A stretch of 37,398 bases of DNA. It comes from Rhizobiaceae bacterium (lineage in GTDB: Bacteria; Pseudomonadota; Alphaproteobacteria; Rhizobiales; Rhizobiaceae). The notes beneath the pieces were generated by a model. That model worked only from the letters and a program-made list of their open reading frames with translations. It was not told where the DNA came from and made no database searches. Made by a program: the position numbers and the translations under genes. Shown here in pieces: positions 7,702-15,932 of this stretch. Position 1 is the stretch's first letter, and each line of letters begins with the position of its first letter. The DNA is taken from contig JALOTE010000015.1 in NCBI GenBank assembly GCA_025458045.1, forward strand, positions 1 through 37,398, written 5' to 3'.

Positions 7702-9159
7702 TCAACCATTGTTCGCCACGATCGACAGTTTGCGCACGGTGTCGGCGCCATCGCGGTCGGTCAGGCGGGTGGGGTAGTCCTTGGTGAAACAGGCATCGCA
7801 GTAGCGTGGCTTCTCATTGTCCCGCGGCGCGCCATCCACCGCCCTGTGCAGCCCGTCAATCGACAGGAAACCTAGCGAATCCACTCGCAGGAAATTGGCC
7901 ATCTCGGCCACCTCCATGCGTGATGCGAGAAGTTTCGACGTGTGCGGTGTATCGACGCCATAGAAGCATGAGGCCCGGGTCGGCGGCGAGGCGATCCGCA
8001 TATGCACCTCGCGCGCGCCGGCGTCCCGCACCATCTGCACGATTTTCTGGCTGGTCGTGCCGCGCACGATGGAATCGTCCACAAGCACCACGCGCTTGCC
8101 TTCGATCATCCGTTTGTTGGCGTTGTGCTTGAGCTTGACGCCCATGTGGCGGATCGCGTCGCCGGGCGCGATGAAGGTGCGGCCGACATAATGGTTGCGG
8201 ATGATGCCGAGTTCGAACGGCAGGTTCGCGCCCTGCGCGAAGCCGATGGCGGCAGGCACGCCGGAATCCGGCACCGGCACCACCATGTCAGCGTCAACGG
8301 GAGCCTCGCGCGCCAGTTCGCGGCCGATCTCGCGGCGGATTTCATAAACATTGCGCCCCTCGACCGAGGAATCCGGCCGGGCGAAATAGACATATTCAAA
8401 GATGCAGAAGCGTGAAGGCTGCGGTTCAAGCGGAAAGCTCGATTCAAGTCCCGCATCCGTGACAATCACCATCTCGCCTGGCTTCACATCCCGCACGAAA
8501 CGCGCGCCTATGATGTCCAGCGCGCAGGTCTCGGAGGCCAGCACATAGGCGCCGTCAAGATCGCCCAGCACAAGGGGACGGATGCCGAGCGGGTCGCGCA
8601 CGCCGATCATTTTCTTCGATGTCAGGCAGACAAGCGAATAGGCCCCCTCCAGCTTGCGCAGCGCATCGACAAAGCGGGCGGTGAAATCCTTCTCCTTGCT
8701 CATCGCCACCAGATGCAACAGCGTCTCGGTGTCGGAAGTCGACGAGAAGATCGCCCCTTGGTGCTGCAAAGCGCGCTGCGCTGTCATGGCATTGGTGATG
8801 TTTCCGTTGTGCGCGATGGCAAAGCCGCCATCGGCCAATTCGGCAAACAAGGGTTGCACATTGCGCAGGCCGGAACCGCCGGTCGTCGAGTAGCGCACAT
8901 GGCCGATGGCGCGGTTGCCCTTCAGCCGGTCGATGACGGCCTTCTTGGTGAAATTGTCACCGACAAGGCCGATATGGCGCTCGATGAAGAACTGCTCGCC
9001 GTCAAATGCGACAATGCCTGCCGCTTCTTGCCCGCGATGCTGGAGCGCGTGCAGGCCGAGCGTGACGATGGCAGCGGCCTCCGCCCGTGCAAACACGCCA
9101 AACACGCCGCACTCATCCTTGAAATGATCGTCATCATCAAAGGGTGTTTCGTCAGCCAT
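7702..9159 (-). CDS. purF: Amidophosphoribosyltransferase
   Basis: 485 residues. It catalyses the first committed step of purine synthesis: PRPP plus glutamine gives 5-phosphoribosylamine. The N-terminal Ntn-hydrolase glutaminase domain begins at C17 (KDECGVFG), so an acidic 16-residue propeptide must be removed to free the nucleophile. GHVRYSTTGGS and AHNGNITN are family glutaminase motifs. The phosphoribosyltransferase domain carries the PRPP loop VVLVDDSIVRGTTS (357-370). Cysteines in the C-terminal part (ASCFYGVD, YCDACF) match the Fe-S-containing type also seen in Bacillus. It lies between cvpA and the SDR gene. Confidence 0.97.
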   Translation of the reverse strand: MADETPFDDDDHFKDECGVFGVFARAEAAAIVTLGLHALQHRGQEAAGIVAFDGEQFFIERHIGLVGDNFTKKAVIDRLKGNRAIGHVRYSTTGGSGLRNVQPLFAELADGGFAIAHNGNITNAMTAQRALQHQGAIFSSTSDTETLLHLVAMSKEKDFTARFVDALRKLEGAYSLVCLTSKKMIGVRDPLGIRPLVLGDLDGAYVLASETCALDIIGARFVRDVKPGEMVIVTDAGLESSFPLEPQPSRFCIFEYVYFARPDSSVEGRNVYEIRREIGRELAREAPVDADMVVPVPDSGVPAAIGFAQGANLPFELGIIRNHYVGRTFIAPGDAIRHMGVKLKHNANKRMIEGKRVVLVDDSIVRGTTSQKIVQMVRDAGAREVHMRIASPPTRASCFYGVDTPHTSKLLASRMEVAEMANFLRVDSLGFLSIDGLHRAVDGAPRDNEKPRYCDACFTKDYPTRLTDRDGADTVRKLSIVANNG

Positions 9160-9236
9160 GGCGCATCCTTCACGACCTGCCGGTTCTATCCCGCCCGATT
9201 GCCGGGCTCCATCACCGCAATGAGCGGTTTTGGCAA

Positions 9237-9812
9237 TCAGCCGGAGGTGTTGCTTCCGCCCGCCGGCTGCTGGCCGTCGACACCCTCGGCAGGACCTGTG
9301 CCGCCCGGATTGAGACGCTCCATGATGATGCCTTGCGGGTCCTCCGGCATGGCGGCAATCAATCGCGTGCCAAGATCATCAAGCCACGGCTTCGCCTTGG
9401 AGCTTGCAATCCAATCGGGTTGGTTGTCGGCGACAAGCCAGTTGAAAAACAGCATCGCCACCACCAGCAGCAACACGCCGCGCGCGGCACCGAACACGAA
9501 GCCGAGTGCGCGGTCGAGCGCTCCGATCCGGCTGTCAATGATGAAATCGGCAATCTTCATCGTCACCAGCGTGACGATGATCAGCACCAAAAGGAACACA
9601 AGCCCCGCTGCGGCCACCGTCGCGATCGTATTGGAATCGATATAGGGCTGAAGCAGCGGGACAACCGGCTTGTAGAACAGGAAGGCCGCCGCAGCCGCCG
9701 CCGCCCATGAGGCAACGGCAAGCACTTCGCGTGAAAAGCCGCGCACCATCGCCAGCACCGCTGAAAACAACGTCACGCCGATGACGATCAGGTCGAGCAG
9801 GGTCAGGCTCAT
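9237..9812 (-). CDS. cvpA: CvpA family inner-membrane protein
   Basis: 191 residues with about four membrane helices. It opens with LLDLIVIGVTLFSAVLAMVRGFSREVL (split here: the conserved part is D-x6-L-F-S...RGFSRE), which identifies CvpA. The family is linked genetically to colicin V production in E. coli and very often lies directly upstream of purF, as here. Its molecular function is not settled; bile-salt and envelope stress roles have been reported in enterics. The C-terminal 45 residues are proline/glycine-rich and probably cytoplasmic or periplasmic tail. It lies 64 bases after radA and 77 before purF in the same direction. Confidence 0.92.
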   Translation of the reverse strand: MSLTLLDLIVIGVTLFSAVLAMVRGFSREVLAVASWAAAAAAAFLFYKPVVPLLQPYIDSNTIATVAAAGLVFLLVLIIVTLVTMKIADFIIDSRIGALDRALGFVFGAARGVLLLVVAMLFFNWLVADNQPDWIASSKAKPWLDDLGTRLIAAMPEDPQGIIMERLNPGGTGPAEGVDGQQPAGGSNTSG

Positions 9813-9876
9813 TCACACACTCCGCAAGGCACTGTTGTAAGGCAGGGTGCAGTCCCGCCAGTTCGGCGCATCAGGC

Positions 9877-11301
9877 TCATCGCTGCGCCCCGCCTTTGCG
9901 CTCACCCCCGCCGCGCTTGGCACCGGTATCCCCGACGATGCGGGCCACCAGATCAACCAGCGACTTGGGATGGAACGCGGCCTGCATCTGCCCGGTTGCA
10001 GGCTCTTCGCCGCTCACCGGATGGACCGCCTGCCGAAAGCCGAGTTTTTCCGCCTCTTTGACCCGCTGCACACTGTGCGCCACCGGGCGAACGGCACCCG
10101 ACAGGCTGATCTCGCCGAAATAGACGCAATCGGCAGGCAGGGCAAGGCCGCTGAGCGAGGACACCAGCGCCGCCGCCACGGCCAAATCGGCGGCCGGCTC
10201 GCTGATCCGGTAGCCACCGGCGACGTTGAGATAGATATCGTGGACGCCGAGTTTCACGCCGCAATGGGCTTCAAGCACGGCCAGCACCATGGCAAGCCGC
10301 GCCGAATCCCACCCCACGACGGCACGGCGCGGCGTGCCGAGCGGGGAGGGGGCAACCAGAGCCTGGATCTCGACCAGAACCGGCCGTGTGCCCTCCATCC
10401 CGGCAAACACGGCGGCGCCCGGTGCCTTGTCGTTGCGCTCGCCCAAGAACAACGCCGATGGATTGGCCACTTCCCGCAAGCCCTTGTCTGACATCTCGAA
10501 CACGCCGATCTCGTCTGTCGCGCCGAAGCGGTTCTTGATCGTGCGCAGGATGCGGTAGGCGTGGCCGCCTTCGCCCTCGAAATAGAGCACGGCGTCAACC
10601 ATGTGCTCGACAACCCGCGGCCCGGCGATCTGGCCGTCCTTGGTAACATGGCCGACCAGCACAATGGCCGAGCCATTGCCTTTGGCGAATTTGATCATCG
10701 ACTGCGCCGCCGCGCGCACCTGCGTGACGGTGCCCGGCGCGGACTCGGCAAGGTCGGTCCACAGGGTCTGGATCGAATCAAGGATGACAAGCGCCGGCCG
10801 CGCGCCGTCCTTCAGCGTGGCAAGAATGTCCTCGACATTGGTTTCAGCCGCCAGTTCCACCGGCGCTGACGCAAGGCCAAGCCTCTGCGCGCGCAGCCGC
10901 ACCTGTGCCACCGCCTCCTCGCCTGACACATAAATGACGCGCTGGCCATTGTTGGCGAGCGCGGCTGCGGCCTGCATGAGAAGCGTCGATTTGCCGATGC
11001 CCGGATCGCCGCCGACAAGCAGCGCCGAGCCCTTGACGAAGCCGCCGCCTGTGACCCGGTCCAGTTCCGCGATGCCCGACGCGAAGCGCGGTGCGTCCTG
11101 CGTCTCGCCCGACAATGGCACAAGCGGCACGATGCGGCCCTTGCGCCGCGATTGCAGGGCTGCCGGCCCCGAAGCGATGCCGCCGCCCTCGACTTCCTCG
11201 ACTATGGTGTTCCATTCGCCGCAGGCATCGCATCGCCCGGCCCAGCGGTTGGTGACGCTGCCGCAATTCTGGCAGATGAAGGAGGAGCGGGCTTTGGCCA
11301 T
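9877..11301 (-). CDS. radA: DNA repair protein RadA
   Basis: 474-residue RecA-like ATPase that drives branch migration and processing of recombination intermediates. An N-terminal zinc finger has C10-x2-C13 and C24-x2-C27. Walker A GGDPGIGKST is at 97-106, the RadA-specific KNRFG motif at 256-260, and a Lon-protease-like domain forms the last third. I chose ATG 11301 because it gives the family-typical MAKARSSFICQNCG opening; a GTG directly before it (11304) is also in frame. The upstream parE stop TGA overlaps this GTGATG pair, so radA translation is coupled to a toxin gene. cvpA, purF and the SDR gene follow on the same strand. Confidence 0.95.
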   Translation of the reverse strand: MAKARSSFICQNCGSVTNRWAGRCDACGEWNTIVEEVEGGGIASGPAALQSRRKGRIVPLVPLSGETQDAPRFASGIAELDRVTGGGFVKGSALLVGGDPGIGKSTLLMQAAAALANNGQRVIYVSGEEAVAQVRLRAQRLGLASAPVELAAETNVEDILATLKDGARPALVILDSIQTLWTDLAESAPGTVTQVRAAAQSMIKFAKGNGSAIVLVGHVTKDGQIAGPRVVEHMVDAVLYFEGEGGHAYRILRTIKNRFGATDEIGVFEMSDKGLREVANPSALFLGERNDKAPGAAVFAGMEGTRPVLVEIQALVAPSPLGTPRRAVVGWDSARLAMVLAVLEAHCGVKLGVHDIYLNVAGGYRISEPAADLAVAAALVSSLSGLALPADCVYFGEISLSGAVRPVAHSVQRVKEAEKLGFRQAVHPVSGEEPATGQMQAAFHPKSLVDLVARIVGDTGAKRGGGERKGGAQR

Positions 11302-11606
11302 CACGTGTCTTCGTTGTTGAAAAGCGTCTCGAGGTCGCGTGAGGTGTGCACCATGCGTTCGACGAAAACAGTCGCGTCATCAACACGGTAGACAACCAGA
11401 TAGCTGGAGACGCGAAGCACCCGCATGTCTTGCCCCAGTTCCGGCCGCAAGCGCAATGCCAAGGGCCGGCTGCGCAGGAGATCAAGCTTCCGGGTCAATC
11501 CAACCAGCATGCCTCGCGCCGCATTGGCGTCGTCGGCGCCGATGAACTCGAGGATTGCAACAGCGTCTTTGCGAAACTGGGCGGACGTCTTGATTTCAAG
11601 GCTCAC
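11301..11606 (-). CDS. parE: RelE/ParE-family toxin
   Basis: 101-residue toxin of a second type II pair. The pattern EIKTSAQFRKDAVAILEFI, RVLRVSSYLVVYRVDDATVFVERMVHTSRDLETLF is characteristic of ParE/RelE, with the RV-x-Y-x-V-x-Y-R-V-D strand and the late V-x-H-x-R segment. Length is normal. Its start overlaps the antitoxin stop by four bases, and its stop overlaps the radA start codons. Whether the target is gyrase or mRNA cannot be told from sequence; the antitoxin type favours ParE. It differs clearly from the ParE at 5019, so the two pairs are not recent duplicates. Confidence 0.87.
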   Translation of the reverse strand: MSLEIKTSAQFRKDAVAILEFIGADDANAARGMLVGLTRKLDLLRSRPLALRLRPELGQDMRVLRVSSYLVVYRVDDATVFVERMVHTSRDLETLFNNEDT

Positions 11607-11875
11607 GCGGCGGACCGATCCCGTTCTTCAGCGGCCTGCACAATCCCGTCGAGTTCGCCGAGCACGGGCCCCACTTCAAAATAATCGTCGGCTTCCCGCA
11701 CGTCCGCCAAGGACAGTCGCAATTCATCGATGCTCAAAGCGGGGACGGCGCTCTTCGCCTCCAGTTCCCGCAATGCGGCGCGCACAACCTCGCTGGCACT
11801 CGCGTAACGGCCAGACGCGACGAGCCGTTTGATGAAGGCTTCGTAGTGCTTTCCGACGGAATAGCTGGACGGCAT
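11603..11875 (-). CDS. parD: ParD-like antitoxin (CopG/ribbon-helix-helix)
   Basis: 90-residue antitoxin. SSYSVGKHYEAFIKRLVASGRY, then ASASEVVRAALRELEA, is the ParD ribbon-helix-helix fold; the acidic C-terminal half (LADVREADDYFE) should contact the toxin. An operator-like inverted repeat lies about 22-38 bases upstream of the start. It is translationally coupled to the toxin gene through a four-base overlap. The pair sits between alr and radA, which are neighbours in related genomes as I remember them, so it is probably an insertion. Confidence 0.87.
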   Translation of the reverse strand: MPSSYSVGKHYEAFIKRLVASGRYASASEVVRAALRELEAKSAVPALSIDELRLSLADVREADDYFEVGPVLGELDGIVQAAEERDRSAA

Positions 11876-11896
11876 GACGATCTCCGTTGTTTAGCA

Positions 11897-11913
11897 TTAT
11901 CAATTTATGATAA
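11897..11913 (-). promoter_or_regulatory. ParDE-2 operator-like inverted repeat
   Basis: TTATCAatttaTGATAA is a perfect 6-base inverted repeat with a 5-base spacer, upstream of parD on the minus strand. The spacer length equals that in the repeat before the first parDE pair. A promoter-like TTGAAG-N17-TAAATT on the minus strand overlaps the repeat. Autorepression by ParD is the likely role. Confidence 0.55.
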
Positions 11914-11926
11914 CCGCCGCCTCGCT

Positions 11927-13075
11927 TCAATCGCCGACATGGTGCCGTGCATACCTGCGCCCCAAGCTCGTCAGCATCTCGTAGCCGATGGTTCCCGCCG
12001 CCCGCGCCGCTTCGTCAAGCGCGATGTTCGGCCCGAACAGTTCAATGAAATCCCCGGCCCTGACCGCACCGTCTGGAAGGTCGGTGATGTCGAACATGGT
12101 CTGGTCCATGGTGATGCGCCCAAGGATCGGCACGCGCCGCCCCGCAATCCATCCATGCCCGCCCGCACGACCCGTGCCTCGCAGCGGCACGCCTGCGCCC
12201 GATCCCGCGCGGTGATACCCATCGGCATAACCAACCGAACAGACCGCGATCCGCGTGTCACGCGCAAGAACCTGCGTTGCGCCATAGCTGACGGTTTCGC
12301 CTGCCTTCGCGTCGCGCACCATCATGATTTCGGCTTCCGCTGTCACCACAGGCAGCATCGGGTTTGCCATATCATTGACCGCCTCGCCGCCGTAAAGCGC
12401 AATGCCGAGCCTTGCGACATCGGCGTGGACACGGTTGCCAAGAAAGACGCCGGCGGAATTTTGCAGGCTTGATTTCAATTGCGGAAACAGCCGCTTGGCG
12501 ACATTGAACGATTCAATCTGTGAAGCGTTCTTCAGGTGATCCGGGTCATCGGCGCAGGCGAAATGGCTCATCAGCAGCACGGCGTTGAGGCCGCGCAGCC
12601 CATCGGCGGCCAACGCCTTCGCCTCGTCCAGCGTCAGGCCGAGCCGGTTCATGCCGGTGTCGACATGGAGCCCGCAGGGTGCGCCCTGTCCGCGCTGCCG
12701 CCAAAGCGCGATCATCTCCGGCGACCCGAGGACGGGGATGAGATCATGTGCGGCCAGTGCCCCGGCGCTGCCTGCCGTCACGCCATGCAGGATGTAGATG
12801 CTCGCCTTCGGCAGAATGCGCCGCAACGCCACCCCTTCCGATGCCAGCGCGACGAAGAAGGACCGGGCGCCGACGCGCCACAGTGCAGGCGCACATTCAG
12901 CCGCGCCTAGCCCGTAGGCGTCCGCCTTGATCGTCACCGCCGCCTCGGCGGGTGCGGCCAAAGCGACGAGCATCCGGTAGTTTGCGGCGAGCGCGCCGAG
13001 ATCAATTGTGACCCGGCCGCCGGCAAGCACCGAAGCATCAGCCGCCGCTGGCGTAGAAGAACTCTTCCCGGACAA
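11927..13075 (-). CDS. alr: Alanine racemase (PLP-dependent)
   Basis: 382 residues by the start used. It interconverts L- and D-alanine for peptidoglycan. The PLP lysine is K50 in VTIKADAYGLG, and the catalytic tyrosine is Y264 in TVSYGAT, 19 residues before the conserved GYADGY, the same spacing as in the Bacillus enzyme. HVDTGMNRLG (137-146) is another signature. The start is uncertain: TTG 13075 has an AGGA eight bases upstream, while GTG 13030 would give a shorter N-terminus close to the conserved GGRVTIDL. With the TTG start the gene overlaps the SnoaL-like gene by 38 bases. The dnaB-alr-radA order is interrupted here by small inserted genes. Confidence 0.93.
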   Translation of the reverse strand: MSGKSSSTPAAADASVLAGGRVTIDLGALAANYRMLVALAAPAEAAVTIKADAYGLGAAECAPALWRVGARSFFVALASEGVALRRILPKASIYILHGVTAGSAGALAAHDLIPVLGSPEMIALWRQRGQGAPCGLHVDTGMNRLGLTLDEAKALAADGLRGLNAVLLMSHFACADDPDHLKNASQIESFNVAKRLFPQLKSSLQNSAGVFLGNRVHADVARLGIALYGGEAVNDMANPMLPVVTAEAEIMMVRDAKAGETVSYGATQVLARDTRIAVCSVGYADGYHRAGSGAGVPLRGTGRAGGHGWIAGRRVPILGRITMDQTMFDITDLPDGAVRAGDFIELFGPNIALDEAARAAGTIGYEMLTSLGRRYARHHVGD

Positions 13076-13415
13076 TCTTTCCGTCCTTCACCGTGTAGAC
13101 GCCCACCTCGGTCATCGTGAACCGCGTGCCGGAGGCTTTCTCCGTCGCGTCCATTTTGAACATGACTGCGAAGCGGTCATCGCCATGCGGGAACGGCCCG
13201 TCCACCTCACCGCCATGCACCTCGAAATTGGCCGCCCACCATTCGTGCTTACCGTGAATGGCGGCAAGGCCGACCGTTTCGGCGCTGCCGGTCTGCGGGT
13301 TGGCGACCGCCTCGACGGAGACCGCATTGGCGTCATAGAGCGTGTCGAGGCCCTCACGCTCGGTGCCGTTCCGGCAATGATCGACCAAGGCCCGTGCAAT
13401 CTGGTCGCGCGTCAC
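13038..13415 (-). CDS. SnoaL-like / NTF2-fold protein
   Basis: 125 residues. Family recognition rests on the opening helix TRDQIARALVDHC, the central RFAVMFKMDATEK strand, and the final TMTEVGVYTVKDGKIVREEFFY, a common ending of SnoaL-like NTF2-fold proteins. These act as ketosteroid-isomerase-like enzymes or small-molecule binders; the role here is unknown. I chose the GTG at 13415 because a strong GGAGG lies seven bases upstream. An ATG at 13436 lacks a ribosome-binding site. The gene lies between dnaB and alr on the same strand and overlaps the alr start, so it is probably co-transcribed with alr. Confidence 0.75.
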   Translation of the reverse strand: MTRDQIARALVDHCRNGTEREGLDTLYDANAVSVEAVANPQTGSAETVGLAAIHGKHEWWAANFEVHGGEVDGPFPHGDDRFAVMFKMDATEKASGTRFTMTEVGVYTVKDGKIVREEFFYASGG

Positions 13416-13545
13416 GTTCGCCCCTCCGGTGTTCATGAAACGTTCGGTAGCATGGCGTTGAATGCCCGGCAAGGAAGGACTTCACCATCGAAACGCCCAT
13501 CGCCGCGACCATCATTGCCGATCGTGGCCGCGCAGCCGTGCGCCA

Positions 13546-15036
13546 TCATTCAAAGCGTTCCGGCAGCTTGTCTTCGTCGGCGAGGTCCGAGAACCGCGTG
13601 AACTCGCCTTGGAACGCCACCTGCACTGTGCCGGTCGGCCCGTGGCGCTGCTTGCCGATGATGACTTCGGCCTTGCCGCGCACAGCGTTCATGGTTTCAA
13701 TCCACTTGTTGTGCTCTTCGGTGCCGGGCTTCGGTTCGCGGTTCTTGACGTAATATTCCTCGCGATAGACGAAGATCACCACGTCGGCATCCTGCTCGAT
13801 CGAGCCGGATTCGCGCAGGTCCGAGAGTTGCGGATGCTTGTCGTCGCGGTTTTCGACCTGCCGCGACAGCTGTGACAGGGCGATGATCGGCACGTTCAGT
13901 TCCTTCGCCAGCGCCTTCAGCCCGGTGGTGATTTCCGTCACCTCCTGCACGCGGTTTTCCGATCCGCGCTTCGAGCCGGATGTCATCAGCTGGATGTAGT
14001 CGATCACGATCAGGTCGAGCCCGCGCTGCCGTTTCAGCCGCCGCGCGCGCGCCGCAAGCTGCGCAATCGAAATGCCGCCCGTCTGGTCGATGAACAGCGG
14101 GATGTTCGCCATGGTCTGCGAACAGGCGACAAGCTTCTCGAAATCGGCCTCCGTGATGTCGCCACGGCGGATTTTCGAGGATGGGATTTCGGTCTGTTCG
14201 GAGATGATGCGGGTGGCAAGCTGTTCGGAACTCATCTCCAGCGAGAAGAAGCCGACCCGCCCGCCATTCTTGGCCTCAATCGTGCCATCGGCCTGTTGCA
14301 CCGGCTCGAAACGCTCGGCCACATTGAAGGCGATGTTGGTGGCAAGCGCCGTCTTGCCCATGCCCGGGCGGCCGGCGAGGATGATCAGGTCGGAGCACTG
14401 CAACCCGCCCATGCGGGTGTCGAGGTCACGCAGGCCCGTTGAAATGCCGGACAGGCCGCCATCGCGCATATAGGCGGCGTTCGCCATGTCGATGGCGGTT
14501 TTGACTGCATCATTGAAGCTCTCGAAGCCGCCATCATAGCGGCCCGTTTCGGCCAACTCGAACAGGCGGCGCTCGGCTTCTTCAATCTGCCGCTGCGGTG
14601 CCATGTCGAGCGGCGCGTCAAACGCGACATTCACCACATCCGTGCCGATGGTGATGAGCGCGCGCCGTGTCGCAAGATCATAGATCGCGCGGCCGTAATC
14701 CTCAGCGTTGATGATGGTGACGGCTTCGGCCGCCAGCCGCACGAGATATTGCGCGACGGTGATGTCGCCGAGCTTCTCATTTGCGGGCAGGAAGGTTTTC
14801 GCGGTCACTGGCGAGGCGACGCGCCCCATGCGGATCAGGTCGCCGGTGATCTCGAAGATGCGCCGGTGGATCGGCTCATGGAAATGCGTGGGCTTCAGGA
14901 AATCCGATACGCGGTAATAGGCATCATTGTTGACAAGGATCGCACCGAGAAGCGCCTGTTCCGCCTCGATGTTGTGCGGGACATCGCGATAAAGCGGCTC
15001 GGCATTGTCATTGGATTTGCGCAGCGCTTCGGCCAT
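13546..15036 (-). CDS. dnaB: Replicative DNA helicase DnaB
   Basis: 496 residues. Hexameric helicase that unwinds DNA at the replication fork and recruits primase. The N-terminal domain is recognisable from HNIEAEQALLGAILVNNDAY. The RecA-like domain has Walker A GRPGMGKTA (222-230), a Walker B-type LIVIDYIQLM, and an SLRESGSIEQDADVV-like arginine/glutamine region (here SDLRESGSIEQDADVV). No intein interrupts it. ATG 15036 has AGGA five bases upstream and gives the normal length; an upstream extension to 15141 is not family-like. It is the downstream partner of rplI, separated by a 299-base gap filled with repeats. Confidence 0.97.
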   Translation of the reverse strand: MAEALRKSNDNAEPLYRDVPHNIEAEQALLGAILVNNDAYYRVSDFLKPTHFHEPIHRRIFEITGDLIRMGRVASPVTAKTFLPANEKLGDITVAQYLVRLAAEAVTIINAEDYGRAIYDLATRRALITIGTDVVNVAFDAPLDMAPQRQIEEAERRLFELAETGRYDGGFESFNDAVKTAIDMANAAYMRDGGLSGISTGLRDLDTRMGGLQCSDLIILAGRPGMGKTALATNIAFNVAERFEPVQQADGTIEAKNGGRVGFFSLEMSSEQLATRIISEQTEIPSSKIRRGDITEADFEKLVACSQTMANIPLFIDQTGGISIAQLAARARRLKRQRGLDLIVIDYIQLMTSGSKRGSENRVQEVTEITTGLKALAKELNVPIIALSQLSRQVENRDDKHPQLSDLRESGSIEQDADVVIFVYREEYYVKNREPKPGTEEHNKWIETMNAVRGKAEVIIGKQRHGPTGTVQVAFQGEFTRFSDLADEDKLPERFE

Positions 15037-15179
15037 GGCTTCCTGCTCCGGCGCAGATCGAATCAGCGCGCGATGAGAGTGAGTGTCGCCTGTAGCGCGC
15101 CAATTGAAAGGCTGCTCAGAAGATCGCTGAAACAGGGGCACGCTGCCCGTTGTTCACACTCGTCCACAGGCATCTGCGA

Positions 15180-15333
15180 TTCCCTTCACCCTGAGGTGCG
15201 AGCGCATGCGAGCCTCGAAGGGCGAAGGGCCGCTTCCAGCAGGGATCTGCAAACGCAATCCCATCCTTCGTGGTTCGAGGCTCCCCCGGATCACATCCGG
15301 GGTCGCACCTCACCATGAAGGATGGGGGGCTTG
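15180..15333. repeat. Palindromic intergenic repeat, copy 2 (two units)
   Basis: Two units of the family lie in the 299-base gap between rplI and dnaB. Unit a (15185-15221) contains CCTGAGGTGCGAG and CGAGCCTCGAAGG flanking GCATGC. Unit b has outer arms CCATCCTTC and GAAGGATGG (about 15261-15325), TTCGAGG and CACCTCA inside them, and a perfect inner hairpin CCCCGGATcacATCCGGGG (15284-15302). The rest of the gap (15037-15175) shows no gene; it probably holds the dnaB 5' region. Confidence 0.75.
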
Positions 15334-15335
15334 TC

Positions 15336-15911
15336 TCAGGCGTCGCGGCCCACCAGGCCATCTTCATCGACGAAGGTTTCCGGGTTGGCGGCATCATTGA
15401 TGTCGGACCCATAGATCGCCTCGGCCGAATTGAGGTTTTCACCGGCGGCCTGGCGCGCCGCTTCCTCGGTGGTGCGGGCGACGTTGACGCTGATGGTGGC
15501 GACAACATCCGGGTGCAGCACCAGCGGAACGGCCGTCACGCCGATCGCCTTGATGGGCGTGTTGAGGTCGACATGGTTGCGGTTGACCGGATGACCGGCG
15601 GCGACAAGAATGTCGGCGATGTCGCGGGCCGAAACCGAGCCGTAAAGCTGGCCGGTTTCGCCAGCCGAGCGCACAACGATGAAGGACTGGCCGTCGATCG
15701 TCTTGGCAAGGGCCGCGGCAGCCGTCTTGCGCTCTTCGTTGCGGGCTTCGAGATCGGCGCGCTGGCCTTCAAATTTTTTCTTGTTTGCGTCGGATGCGCG
15801 CAACGCCTTGCCCATCGGCAGAAGGTAGTTCCGGGCAAAACCGTCTTTCACATTCACGACGTCGCCCATGTGGCCGAGTTTGGCGACGCGTTCGAGCAGG
15901 ATGACTTGCAT
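15336..15911 (-). CDS. rplI: 50S ribosomal protein L9
   Basis: 191 residues. The N-terminal domain ([32 protein letters not shown]) matches L9 almost throughout. A long helix (about 40-75) connects to the C-terminal rRNA-binding domain ([14 protein letters not shown]). Alphaproteobacterial L9 is longer than the 149-residue E. coli protein because of an acidic C-terminal tail, as seen here (EDGLVGRDA). It binds 23S rRNA near the L1 stalk and helps limit frameshifting. It is 21 bases downstream of the DUF2232 gene in the rpsF-rpsR-rplI group. Confidence 0.97.
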   Translation of the reverse strand: MQVILLERVAKLGHMGDVVNVKDGFARNYLLPMGKALRASDANKKKFEGQRADLEARNEERKTAAAALAKTIDGQSFIVVRSAGETGQLYGSVSARDIADILVAAGHPVNRNHVDLNTPIKAIGVTAVPLVLHPDVVATISVNVARTTEEAARQAAGENLNSAEAIYGSDINDAANPETFVDEDGLVGRDA

Positions 15912-15932
15912 GATTGTAGTCCTTTCAGTTGG

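Noticed and set aside
15180-15333. Repeats as a possible CRISPR array
   Set aside because: Units are palindromic, unequal in length and have no regular unique spacers; no cas genes are present.
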